A stretch of DNA of 64,000 bases from Kitasatospora sp. NBC_00315. GTDB lineage: Bacteria; Actinomycetota; Actinomycetes; Streptomycetales; Streptomycetaceae. Below are positions 1 through 7,680 of this stretch, piece by piece. Position 1 is the stretch's first letter. Every line of letters begins with the position of its first letter. Under the pieces are notes generated by a model. It saw only the letters and a program-made list of their open reading frames with translations, was not told where the DNA came from and did not search any database. The DNA is taken from assembly GCF_041435095.1 (NCBI RefSeq), contig NZ_CP108025.1, forward strand, positions 5,952,001-6,016,000. The letters are read 5' to 3'. A program made the position numbers and the translations under genes.

Positions 1-353
1 TCGGCGCGGTGCTCTCCACCGTCTACCGCGACGGCATCTCCGACAAGCTCGACCAGCTGCCCGCCGGCCTGCGGGACAAGGCGGGCGAGTCGCTGGAGGC
101 GACCTTCGCCGTCGCCGGAAAGCTCGGCCCCAAGGGCGCCGCGCTGATCGACCCCGCCAAGGACTCCTTCATCCACGCGATGCACGTGGTCGCCGGGCTC
201 TCGGCCGGGGTCACCGCGCTCGGTGTGCTGCTGGCCTGGTTCCTGCTGCCCGCCCGGATCACGGCCGGCCCCGGCCCCGGTACCGCTCCGGCCGGCCGGA
301 GCCGCTCCGAGCAGTCCCCGGCCGCGCTCGAGTCGGAGTCCGCCGAGGTTTGA
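1..353 (+). CDS. MFS transporter, C-terminal end (partial)
   Basis: The reading frame is open at the left edge of the window, so only about the last 117 residues are present. A hydrophobic stretch (HVVAGLSAGVTALGVLLAWF) is followed by a basic, Pro/Gly/Ser-rich tail, which looks like the last transmembrane helix and cytoplasmic end of a DHA2-type (EmrB/QacA-like) drug/proton antiporter. A TetR regulator follows on the same strand, the usual partner of such pumps. Family assignment is inferred from this fragment and the neighbour; the substrate cannot be read. Confidence 0.6.
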   Translation, partial: GAVLSTVYRDGISDKLDQLPAGLRDKAGESLEATFAVAGKLGPKGAALIDPAKDSFIHAMHVVAGLSAGVTALGVLLAWFLLPARITAGPGPGTAPAGRSRSEQSPAALESESAEV

Positions 354-372
354 GCGACCGGGTGGAGAATGG

Positions 373-401
373 CCCTGTCCCCCGGTTCCGGAGGGACAGG
401 G
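373..401 (+). terminator. Stem-loop after the MFS gene
   Basis: Perfect 9-bp inverted repeat (CCCTGTCCC / GGGACAGGG) with an 11-nt loop, 20 bp after the transporter stop and about 75 bp before the TetR start. It could be a GC-rich terminator, or the operator of the TetR protein; the sequence does not decide. Confidence 0.45.
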
Positions 402-476
402 TCCGCACCCGGGGTGCGGGCCGGGCCGCCGGCCGCGCCGGCGCGCCGGCACGGATCACGAGAAGGAAGAGCGGGA

Positions 477-1151
477 GTGGAGACGGACACCAGGGCAGCG
501 GCGGCAGCGGCGGACCACGCCTGCGCCCACCCCGCCGAGGGCACCTGCGAGGGGCCACGCCGCGGACGTCCGCGCAGTGAGGCGGCCGAGCTGGCCATCT
601 TCTCCGCCGTCGAGCGGCTGATGGAGAGCGGCGCGAGCCTGTCCCAGCTGTCCGTCGAGGGCATCGCCGCGGCCGCCGGGGTCGGCAAGGCCACCATCTA
701 CCGTCGCTGGCCCAACAAGGAGGCCCTGCTGGTCGACGTGGTCGCCCGGCTGGAGGCCCCGGAGCCGGAGCTGACCGGCGCCAGCGTCCGGGAGGACCTG
801 GTCCTGATGGTCGACTACATGCGGGTGCGCGGGCTCGCCAAGCGCTCACGCTGGGTGCTCAAGGCGGCCCTGGGCCAGATGAGCAGCTGGCCGGAGCTGC
901 ACGCCGCCTACCGGCAGCGGGTGATCCTGCCCCGCCGCGAGCTGCTGCGCTCGGTCGTCCGGCGCGGGATCGCCGAGGGGGAGCTGCGCGCCGATATCGG
1001 CGAGGACCTGCTCGCCGAGATCCTGCTCGGCCCGATCCTGGTCCGCACCGTGCTCTGGGACGACTCCGACCTCTCCGACCCCGGGCTCGCCGAGCAGATG
1101 GTCGACGCGCTGCTCGTGGGCGTCGCGGCGGACCGCCCGCCGCTGAGCTGA
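477..1151 (+). CDS. TetR/AcrR family transcriptional regulator
   Basis: Predicted 224-aa repressor. The helix-turn-helix lies at about residues 45-70 (SVEGIAAAAGVGKATIYRRW, then PNKEALLVDV), the classic TetR DNA-binding motif, and the remainder is the helical ligand-binding/dimerisation domain. The GTG start was chosen because it follows a GGAAG Shine-Dalgarno sequence; a longer frame upstream overlaps the stem-loop and has low-complexity Pro/Gly/Arg composition. It lies just downstream of the MFS pump gene on the same strand and probably controls it (inference). The ligand is unknown. Confidence 0.85.
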   Translation: METDTRAAAAAADHACAHPAEGTCEGPRRGRPRSEAAELAIFSAVERLMESGASLSQLSVEGIAAAAGVGKATIYRRWPNKEALLVDVVARLEAPEPELTGASVREDLVLMVDYMRVRGLAKRSRWVLKAALGQMSSWPELHAAYRQRVILPRRELLRSVVRRGIAEGELRADIGEDLLAEILLGPILVRTVLWDDSDLSDPGLAEQMVDALLVGVAADRPPLS

Positions 1152-1484
1152 GATCCACCGGTCGCGGCGTCGCCGGGCGCGCCCGGACGACCGGGCGTGC
1201 CGGACGGCCGGGTGCGCGGGGCCGTGCGCCCGTCGGCCCGGCGCCGTCGGCCCGTTCACGCCGTCGGCCGTCCGCGCCCGGACCCGCCCTGGTCGGTGCG
1301 ATGCGAGCGATGCGAGCGGTGCGGGGGACACCCCGACGCGTGGGCCGAATCACGAAACCTGCCGCGCCGGAACCCGGGCGCGGCTCGGCCGCGTCCCACC
1401 CGGCATAGGCTGAGCCGGGAAATCCGACACCACGGCATCGGCTCGAACGGGACCGGCAGCACGACGAACCACGAGGGGCCACGC
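1152..1484. other. Intergenic region, 333 bp
   Basis: No convincing gene. It is GC-rich, with a short direct repeat (ATGCGAGCG twice plus a degenerate third copy) at about 1298-1325. The right part (1380-1484) must carry the promoter of the downstream membrane protein; no clear -10/-35 pair was seen. Confidence 0.4.
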
Positions 1485-2531
1485 ATGGCGCAGGCGGACA
1501 GGGCAGCGGCACCGACGGACGGCACGGCGGCGCCCGGCGCCGGTGCGCCGGCCGGTGGCGCGGGCGGCCGCCGGCTGTGGGCGCTGGGGCGGCGCGGCAG
1601 CCGCTCCGCCTGGCGGCGTGGCTGGATCGTCGCCGTGCTCGCCGTGCTCACCGCCGCGCTGCTGGCGTTCCACTCCGAGGTCCCCAACGGGCTGGGCAAT
1701 CTCGGCAGTCTGCTGGAGACCTTCCTGCCCTGGGTGGGTCTGGCCGTCCCGGTGCTGCTGCTGCTCGCGCTCTGGCGGCGCTCGGCCGTCGCCCTGGTGG
1801 CGCTGCTGCTGCCGGTCGTGGTCTGGCTCAACCTCTTCGGCGGCCTGCTGACCGACAAGAGCGGCGGCGCGGGCGACTGGACGGTCCTCACCCACAACGT
1901 GGCCGCCGCCAACACCGACGTGGCCGGGACGGTCGGGCTGCTGAACGGCTCCGGCGCGCAGATCGTCGCCCTGCAGGAGCTGGCCGGCAAGCAGGTGCCC
2001 GCCTACGAGCGGGGGCTGGCCGGGGCGTACCCGTACCACGTGGTGGAGAACACCGTCGGGCTCTGGTCGAAGTTCCCCATCAGCGGGGTCGCCGTGGTGG
2101 ACATCAAGATGGGCTGGACCAGGGCGTTCCGGGCCCAGGTGACCACCCCCCAGGGCCCGGTCGCGGTGTACGTGGCCCACCTGCCGTCGGTACGGGTGCA
2201 GTCCGCGGGCGGCTTCACGGCGGACCGCCGGGACGTCAGCGCGCAGGCCCTGGGCGACGCCGTGCAGGCCGAACCGCTGAAGAAGGTACTGCTGCTCGGG
2301 GATCTCAACGGCACGATGAACGACCGCAGCCTCGCCCCGGTGACCTCACAGATGCGTTCCGCCCAGGGCGCGGCGGGTGACGGCTTCGGCTTCAGCTGGC
2401 CGGCCGCCCTCCCGATGGCCCGGATCGACCAGATCCTCAGCAAGGGCGGTCTGCGGCCGACCGACTCCCGGGTGCTCGACCGGGACGGCAGCGACCACCG
2501 CGCGGTCACCGCCGACTACCGCTACCAGTAG
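1485..2531 (+). CDS. Membrane-anchored endonuclease/exonuclease/phosphatase family protein
   Basis: 348 aa. An Ala/Gly/Pro-rich N-terminus is followed by about three hydrophobic helices (residues 45-125), then an extracytoplasmic EEP (DNase I-like) domain. Visible EEP motifs: WTVLTHNVAAAN at the domain start, IVALQEL (metal-binding Glu), LLLGDLNGTMND (catalytic Asp/Asn) and the terminal GSDHRAV (catalytic Asp-His). The family hydrolyses phosphodiesters of nucleic acids, phosphoinositides or sphingolipids; the substrate cannot be inferred. ATG start with GAGGGG about 9 bp upstream; the frame extends far upstream but without coding character. Confidence 0.8.
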   Translation: MAQADRAAAPTDGTAAPGAGAPAGGAGGRRLWALGRRGSRSAWRRGWIVAVLAVLTAALLAFHSEVPNGLGNLGSLLETFLPWVGLAVPVLLLLALWRRSAVALVALLLPVVVWLNLFGGLLTDKSGGAGDWTVLTHNVAAANTDVAGTVGLLNGSGAQIVALQELAGKQVPAYERGLAGAYPYHVVENTVGLWSKFPISGVAVVDIKMGWTRAFRAQVTTPQGPVAVYVAHLPSVRVQSAGGFTADRRDVSAQALGDAVQAEPLKKVLLLGDLNGTMNDRSLAPVTSQMRSAQGAAGDGFGFSWPAALPMARIDQILSKGGLRPTDSRVLDRDGSDHRAVTADYRYQ

Positions 2532-2553
2532 CCGGCGGGCCCGCCCCCGGGGC

Positions 2554-4308
2554 TCAGCCCCGGCGCCAGCGGTTGGTGATCGGCAGCCGCCGGTCGCGCC
2601 CGAAACCCTTGCGGGAGATCTTCGGGCCCGGCGGGTACTGCCGACGCTTGTACTCGGCGGCGTCCACCAGGCGCACCACCCGGTCGACCACGGCTGCCTC
2701 GAAGCCGGCCGCGACGATCGCGTCCCGGCCCCGGTCGTCCTCGACATAGGCGTCCAGGACGGTGTCCAGCAGGTCGTAGTCCGGCAGCGAGTCGGTGTCG
2801 ACCTGGTCGGGGCGCAGCTCCGCGGACGGCGGTTTGGCGATGGTGTTCCCGGGGATCGGCGGCACCTCGCCGCGCTCCTCGGCCACCTCGTTGCGCCAGC
2901 GCGCCAGCCGGAAGACCAGCGACTTGTAGACGTCCTTGATCGGCCCGTAGGCGCCCACCGAGTCGCCGTACAGCGTGGAGTAGCCGACCGCCAGCTCGCT
3001 CTTGTTGCCCGGCGCGAGGACGAGGTGCCCCTCCTGGTTGGAGATGGCCATCAGCAGGGTGCCGCGCAGCCGGGACTGGAGGTTCTCCTCGGCCAGCCCG
3101 GTCAGCTCGGTCGCGTTCGTGTAGGCGTCGAACATCGGGGCGATCGAGACCGTCCGGAAGTGCAGGCCGGTGCGGCGGGCCAGCTCGGCCGCGTCGTCGC
3201 GGGAGTGCTGCGAGGAGTACCGGCTGGGCATCGAGACGCAGTGGACGTTGTCGGCGCCCAGGGCGTCCACCGCGATGGCGGCGACCAGCGCCGAGTCGAT
3301 GCCGCCGGAGAGGCCGATCAGTACCGACCCGAAGCCGTTCTTGCGCACGTAGGCCCGGGTGCCGGAGACCAGCGCGGTGTAGATCTCGGCCTCGTCGGCG
3401 ACCCGGGGCGCGATCTCGGCGACCAGCGGCTCGGCCGGGGCGGGGCCCGTCTCGCCGCCCAGTTCGGTACGGACCAGGTGCAGGCCGTCGCCGAGCAGCA
3501 GCCCGTCCGTGTGGTTGGTCCCAGCGGCCGGCAGGTCGAGGTCGAGGACGACCAGCCGCTCCTCGAACTGCGGGGCGCGGGCCAGCACCTCGCCGTCCGC
3601 GCCGACCACGATCGAGTCGCCGTCGAAGACCAGCTCGTCCTGCCCGCCGACCATGTTGACGTAGGCGAGGGCGCAGCCCGCCTCGGCGGCCCGGCGGCGC
3701 ACCAGCTCCAGGCGTACGTCGTCCTTGTCCCGCTCGTACGGCGAGCCGTTGATGACCAGCAGCAGTCCGGCCCCGGCCTCGCGGGCCGCGCTGACCCGCC
3801 CGCCGTCCTGCCAGATGTCCTCGCAGATGGCCAGCGCCACGTCGACGCCGTGCACCCGCAGGACGGCGAGCTGGTCGCCCGGCACGAAGTAGCGGTACTC
3901 GTCGAAGACGCCGTAGTTCGGCAGGTGGTGCTTGGCGAACCGGGTGACCACCTCGCCCCGGTGCAGCACGGCGGCGCAGTTCTGCGGGGATCCCGCCGGG
4001 CGGCCGAGCTTCGCCGACACGTGCTCGGAGCGGCCGAGGTAGCCGACCAGGACGGGCAGTTCTCCCAGGCCCTCGGCCGCGAGCCGGGCGGCCAGCTCGA
4101 CCAGCGCGGCCCGGGAGGCCTCCACGAAGGAGCCGCGGAGCGCGAGGTCCTCCACCGGGTACCCGGTGAGGGCCATCTCGGGGAAGGCGACCAGCTGGGC
4201 ACCGGCCTCGGCGGCCCGCCCGGTCCAGCGCAGCACCTCCTCGGCGTTGCGCGCGAGGTCGCCGACGCAGGGATCGATCTGGCACAGGGCGAGACGGAGA
4301 TTGGGCAT
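2554..4308 (-). CDS. nadE: Glutamine-dependent NAD+ synthetase
   Basis: 584 aa, full length for the two-domain family. The N-terminal nitrilase-type amidase (about 1-270) frees ammonia from glutamine; the triad Glu (AFPEMALTGYP), Lys (FAKHHLPNYG) and Cys (LAICEDIWQ) is visible. The C-terminal NAD+ synthetase domain has the ATP-binding P-loop SGGIDSALVAAIA and the NKSELAVGYSTLYGD motif. It amidates deamido-NAD+ in the last step of NAD+ synthesis. ATG start at 4308. It is divergent from glnA2, the same pairing I recall for Streptomyces coelicolor SCO2238/SCO2241. Confidence 0.95.
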   Translation of the reverse strand: MPNLRLALCQIDPCVGDLARNAEEVLRWTGRAAEAGAQLVAFPEMALTGYPVEDLALRGSFVEASRAALVELAARLAAEGLGELPVLVGYLGRSEHVSAKLGRPAGSPQNCAAVLHRGEVVTRFAKHHLPNYGVFDEYRYFVPGDQLAVLRVHGVDVALAICEDIWQDGGRVSAAREAGAGLLLVINGSPYERDKDDVRLELVRRRAAEAGCALAYVNMVGGQDELVFDGDSIVVGADGEVLARAPQFEERLVVLDLDLPAAGTNHTDGLLLGDGLHLVRTELGGETGPAPAEPLVAEIAPRVADEAEIYTALVSGTRAYVRKNGFGSVLIGLSGGIDSALVAAIAVDALGADNVHCVSMPSRYSSQHSRDDAAELARRTGLHFRTVSIAPMFDAYTNATELTGLAEENLQSRLRGTLLMAISNQEGHLVLAPGNKSELAVGYSTLYGDSVGAYGPIKDVYKSLVFRLARWRNEVAEERGEVPPIPGNTIAKPPSAELRPDQVDTDSLPDYDLLDTVLDAYVEDDRGRDAIVAAGFEAAVVDRVVRLVDAAEYKRRQYPPGPKISRKGFGRDRRLPITNRWRRG

Positions 4309-4598
4309 GCCCCGAGTGTAATCGTCTATCTGACGCTATGTCTCGGGCGGGCGGCCCCGGTCGGCAGGGCGACGGCAGCGGACGGCCCCGGGGACGGCTC
4401 GGGGACGGCGGCGGACGGCCCCGGGGTGGCAGGGGGCGGACCGGCGACGGCCCCGGGCGGGCCGGAGGTGGACCGGGGGTGACCGCCACCCGACCAGGTG
4501 TCGGATTTCCGATGATGATCCGCCATGATGGGGGCAGCCGCTCTCGGGCCGGTGCCTTGCGTAACACGAATGTAAAGAGCAGAGGTGAGACTGTCCCC
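4309..4598. promoter_or_regulatory. nadE-glnA2 divergent intergenic region
   Basis: Contains three copies of a GACGGCCCCGGG-type repeat between about 4381 and 4460 (low-complexity GC tract). Next to glnA2 it has GTAAC at 4561 and GTAAA at 4572, 11 bp apart, the spacing of GlnR half-sites (GTnAC-n6-GaAAC); only one half-site pair is clear, so GlnR control is a weak suggestion. GAGGTGA at about 4583 is the glnA2 Shine-Dalgarno. Confidence 0.4.
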
Positions 4599-5960
4599 AT
4601 GGGTAAGCAGCAGGAGTTCGTGCTTCGCACGCTCGAGGAGCGTGACATCCGATTTGTCCGGCTGTGGTTCACCGATGTCCTCGGGTTCCTGAAGTCGGTC
4701 GCCGTGGCACCGGCGGAGCTGGAGCAGGCCTTCGAGGAGGGCATCGGCTTCGACGGATCGGCGATCGAGGGCTTCGCCCGGGTCTACGAGTCCGACATGA
4801 TCGCCAAGCCGGACCCGACGACCTTCCAGATCCTCCCCTGGCGCTCGGAGACCCCCGGCACCGCGCGGATGTTCTGCGACATCATGATGCCGGACGGCTC
4901 GCCCTCCTTCGCGGACCCGCGGTTCGTGCTGAAGCGCACCCTGGAGAAGGCCTCCAGCCTCGGCTTCACCTTCTACACCCATCCCGAGATCGAGTTCTTC
5001 CTGCTGAAGAACCTCCCGGGCGACGGCACCGCGCCCGTGCCGGCCGACCAGTCCGGCTACTTCGACCACACCCCGCGCGGGGTGGGCCACGACTTCCGCC
5101 GCCAGGCGATCACGATGCTGGAGTCGATGGGCATCTCGGTGGAGTTCTCCCACCACGAGGGTGCCCCCGGCCAGCAGGAGATCGACCTGCGCTACGCCGA
5201 CGCGCTCTCCACCGCCGACAACATCATGACGTTCCGTCTGGTGATGAAGGAGGTCGCGCTGGAGCAGGGCGTGCACGCCAGCTTCATGCCCAAGCCGTTC
5301 TCCGAGCACCCGGGCTCCGGCATGCACACCCACCTCTCGCTGTTCGAGGGGGACCGCAACGCCTTCCACGAGTCCGGCGCCGAGTACCAGCTCTCCAAGA
5401 CCGGCCGCTCCTTCATCGCCGGCCTGCTGCGGCACGCCGCCGAGACGGCCGCCGTCACCAACCAGTGGGTCAACTCCTACAAGCGGATCTGGGGCGGCTC
5501 GCAGCGGACGGCCGGTGCGGGCGGTGAGGCGCCGTCCTACATCTGCTGGGGCCACAACAACCGCTCCGCGCTGATCCGGGTCCCGATGTACAAGCCCGGC
5601 AAGCAGGGTTCCACCCGGGTCGAGGTGCGCTCGCTGGACACCGGCTGCAACCCCTACCTCGCCTACGCGGTCACCCTCGCGGCCGGCCTCAAGGGCATCG
5701 AGGAGGGCTACGAGCTGCCGCCCGGCGCCGACGACGACGTGTGGGCGCTCTCCGACGCCGAGCGCCGCGCGATGGGCATCCAGCCGATGCCGCAGAACCT
5801 CGGCGAGGCGATCGACCTGATGCAGCGCAGTGAGCTGGTGGCCGAGACCCTCGGCGAGCACGTCTTCGACTTCTTCCTGCGCAACAAGCGCCAGGAGTGG
5901 GAGGAGTACCGCTCCGAGGTCACCCCGTTCGAGCTGCGGAAGAACCTCCAGGTGCTGTAA
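4599..5960 (+). CDS. glnA2: Glutamine synthetase-like ligase GlnA2 (probable gamma-glutamylpolyamine synthetase)
   Basis: 453 aa, type I glutamine synthetase fold. Signature regions: GFDGSAIEGFARVYESDM, the ATP/metal segment KPFSEHPGSGMHTHLSLF and RVEVRSLDTGCNPYLAYA. The NLYDLPPEE adenylylation loop of GSI-beta enzymes is absent (the equivalent region reads DDDVWALSDAE), as in GlnA2 proteins, so GlnE should not adenylylate it. The Streptomyces coelicolor orthologue is reported to glutamylate polyamines rather than make glutamine. ATG start with GAGGTGA upstream. The last 28 codons lie in the attL duplication: the 3' end beyond the crossover and its TAA stop come from the integrated element, whereas the displaced chromosomal 3' end (TAG stop) is at 25450-25536. 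Confidence 0.93.
   Translation: MGKQQEFVLRTLEERDIRFVRLWFTDVLGFLKSVAVAPAELEQAFEEGIGFDGSAIEGFARVYESDMIAKPDPTTFQILPWRSETPGTARMFCDIMMPDGSPSFADPRFVLKRTLEKASSLGFTFYTHPEIEFFLLKNLPGDGTAPVPADQSGYFDHTPRGVGHDFRRQAITMLESMGISVEFSHHEGAPGQQEIDLRYADALSTADNIMTFRLVMKEVALEQGVHASFMPKPFSEHPGSGMHTHLSLFEGDRNAFHESGAEYQLSKTGRSFIAGLLRHAAETAAVTNQWVNSYKRIWGGSQRTAGAGGEAPSYICWGHNNRSALIRVPMYKPGKQGSTRVEVRSLDTGCNPYLAYAVTLAAGLKGIEEGYELPPGADDDVWALSDAERRAMGIQPMPQNLGEAIDLMQRSELVAETLGEHVFDFFLRNKRQEWEEYRSEVTPFELRKNLQVL
5874..5959. other. attL: glnA2 3'-end copy
   Basis: 86 bp matching 25450-25535, with one mismatch (G at 5939 against C at 25515, silent CGG/CGC Arg). Identity ends at 5873/25449 on the left and at the third base of the stop codon (TAA here, TAG at attR) on the right. 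The crossover lies within 5874-5938 or 5940-5959. Because the copies are almost identical, integration preserves the GlnA2 protein sequence. Confidence 0.92.
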
Positions 5961-5979
5961 CAGCAGGTCAGAGTACTTG

Positions 5980-6049
5980 CCAGGGCGAGTGAACGCTCCG
6001 GGCCGACAGATCGAATCCGTCGGCCCGGGTGCCGGTTCACTCGCCCTGG
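5980..6049. terminator. Bidirectional stem-loop between glnA2 and integrase
   Basis: Perfect 15-bp outer arms (CCAGGGCGAGTGAAC / GTTCACTCGCCCTGG) enclose an inner 8-bp stem (GGGCCGAC / GTCGGCCC). It starts 20 bp after the glnA2 stop and includes the integrase stop codon in its right arm, so it probably ends both convergent transcripts. It belongs to the element and replaces the native glnA2 terminator, now at 25555-25595. Confidence 0.75.
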
Positions 6050-7302
6050 GCCGTCTGTGGGCCGTCAACCAGTGAATCGGCGGCCCCGTAGAGACTGTCC
6101 ACGGCCCGACGGGCCCGCCTGTCGCTGCTCGGCATCAGGTGCGTGTAGACCCGGAGGGTGAAGCCCGGGTCACTGTGCCCGAGGTACCCGCTCAACGCCT
6201 TGATGTTCTCGCCGGCGTCCAGCAGGACAGAGGCGTAGAAGTGCCGCAGCGCGTGCATGCCGTGCTCCCGCGCCGCCTGGTGCCGTTCACCCTTCCCAGG
6301 CTCCGGGATGATCGCGGCAGCGACCAGAGCGGGCTTCCAGGCGTAGGTGTTGAAGTCGCTGCGCCTCACGGCACCGCCCTCCGCGCGGGAGAAGAGAAGC
6401 GTCTTCGTCAGCGGCGGCCCGTCCGGTGTCAGCCAGGGCAGAGTCACCTCCGCCGCTGGGAAGGCTTCCAGGTGGGCCTTGAAGGCGCGCCCGATCACGT
6501 CGGGGAGCGGGACGTCACGAACCTTGCCCCGCTTCGGAGGGGCGAACACGAGGTGCCCTCCGACGACCTTCACCTGGCAGCCCACGTGCAGCCACCCGGT
6601 ATCGAAGTTGACCTCATCGAGCGGCAGCCCGAAGATCTCGCCCTGACGCAGCCCGCACCCGCCGCCGGCGTCGGCCATGGCCCGGAAGCGCTCCGGTAGT
6701 CCGGCCCGGACCGCGAACGCCTGCTCGGTGGTCCATGGCCGGACGCGGGCAGGGGCCCGGCCAGGGGGCGTGACGGACCGGGAGCGGCACGGATTGGTGG
6801 TCCGCAAGCGGTCCTCGACAGCCGCGGTGAAGATGCCGGACACGTTCCCGAAGATGACGCGCCGGTAGGACGACGCCGGGACGGCCTTCTCCAACGTGCT
6901 GAGCCACTCGCGGATGTGGGACGGGTCGAACGCACCCATGGGGCGTGACCCCAGGTACGGGATCGCGTGCAGCCGGATCTGTGCATCGACGGACGAGCGG
7001 GTGTTGAGGTCGGTGGTCTGCGACTTCAGCCACTTCTCCGCGTACTGCCGGAAGGTGGTGAGCGCGGCCTTGGGGTCGAGGTACTGGCCGCGCGACATAT
7101 CGGCCTCGATGTTGGCCAGCCACTCGTCTGCCTTGCGCTTCTGCCGGTCGGGGAAGGACCGGCTCTTCTCGGTGCCGTCCGGGCCGACGTAGCGGGCGCG
7201 GTAGCGCATGCCGGTGCCGTAGCGGTCGGTCTTGACCTTCTGGGGCTTGCCGTCGGGGCCGGGTTCGGTCTTGTACCAGCGGTCCTGAATGTGTCCGGCC
7301 AT
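6037..7302 (-). CDS. int: Site-specific tyrosine recombinase (integrase)
   Basis: 421 aa. An N-terminal arm-binding region rich in basic and aromatic residues, a SAM-like core-binding domain (about 75-180, TFRQYAEKWL onward) and a C-terminal catalytic domain. Catalytic residues visible: Arg in CGLRQGEIFGLP, His-x-x-Arg in MHALRHFYAS, His in GYLGHSD and nucleophile Tyr in RVYTHLM. ATG start with GAGAGGTGG inside the end of the xis gene, so the pair is translationally linked. Its 3' end is 80 bp from attL. It should recombine attP with the glnA2 3' end (inference from position). Confidence 0.95.
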   Translation of the reverse strand: MAGHIQDRWYKTEPGPDGKPQKVKTDRYGTGMRYRARYVGPDGTEKSRSFPDRQKRKADEWLANIEADMSRGQYLDPKAALTTFRQYAEKWLKSQTTDLNTRSSVDAQIRLHAIPYLGSRPMGAFDPSHIREWLSTLEKAVPASSYRRVIFGNVSGIFTAAVEDRLRTTNPCRSRSVTPPGRAPARVRPWTTEQAFAVRAGLPERFRAMADAGGGCGLRQGEIFGLPLDEVNFDTGWLHVGCQVKVVGGHLVFAPPKRGKVRDVPLPDVIGRAFKAHLEAFPAAEVTLPWLTPDGPPLTKTLLFSRAEGGAVRRSDFNTYAWKPALVAAAIIPEPGKGERHQAAREHGMHALRHFYASVLLDAGENIKALSGYLGHSDPGFTLRVYTHLMPSSDRRARRAVDSLYGAADSLVDGPQTAQGE

Positions 7303-7305
7303 GGG

Positions 7306-7557
7306 TCAGGCCACCTCTCGGGCCTGATCGGCCACCCATTGGGCGACTTCGGTGGGGTCGTAGCGCAGGTGCCTGCCGACGCGGAAGCCGGGAGGGCCGG
7401 TGCGCTTACGGCGCCACTGGTAGATGGTCTCCAGGGGGACGCCGAAGAGGTCGGCGATGTCCTCGGGCTCCAGGTAGCGGGCGGGCAGGGACTTCAGGGG
7501 GCGAGCTGCGACGTGGTCGGGCAGCGCTTTCACACGCGGGGTCTGGCGGGTCGCCAC
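7306..7557 (-). CDS. xis: Excisionase / AlpA-MerR-like HTH protein
   Basis: 83 aa with one winged helix-turn-helix: YLEPEDIADLFGVPLETIYQW followed by the basic wing RRKRTGPPGFRVGRHLRYD. Recombination directionality factors of Streptomyces elements have this size and place, immediately upstream of int. GTG start with AAGGAG about 9 bp upstream. It should bind the att arms and favour excision (family knowledge); it could also regulate the int promoter. Confidence 0.88.
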   Translation of the reverse strand: MATRQTPRVKALPDHVAARPLKSLPARYLEPEDIADLFGVPLETIYQWRRKRTGPPGFRVGRHLRYDPTEVAQWVADQAREVA

Positions 7558-7619
7558 GGCGATGTTCTCCTTGCTGCGAGGCGCAGGACAGGACAGCGGG
7601 TGGTGTGCTGTCCGGGGTG

Positions 7620-7679
7620 CTGTCCGGCCTGTTTTGCCTGTTCAGGCGGTACGGCAGGACAGCAGGACAGGCCGGACAG
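7620..7679. promoter_or_regulatory. Inverted repeat with CTGTCCGG boxes upstream of xis-int
   Basis: The 123-bp gap between the ATPase gene and xis contains perfect 13-bp arms (CTGTCCGGCCTGT / ACAGGCCGGACAG) 34 bp apart, plus extra CTGTCC / GGACAG copies at about 7585-7618 and 7654-7670. It is either the regulated promoter of xis-int or part of a replication origin beside the replication genes. The same TGTCCGG core recurs in the palindrome at 23526-23564 near the other end of the element. Confidence 0.6.
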
Positions 7680-7680
7680 T

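Noticed and set aside
2377..4482. Long plus-strand open frame (701 aa) opposite nadE
   Set aside because: Composition is Arg/Gly/Val/Leu-rich without motifs and it mirrors the codon structure of the clear NAD+ synthetase on the other strand; high-GC shadow.
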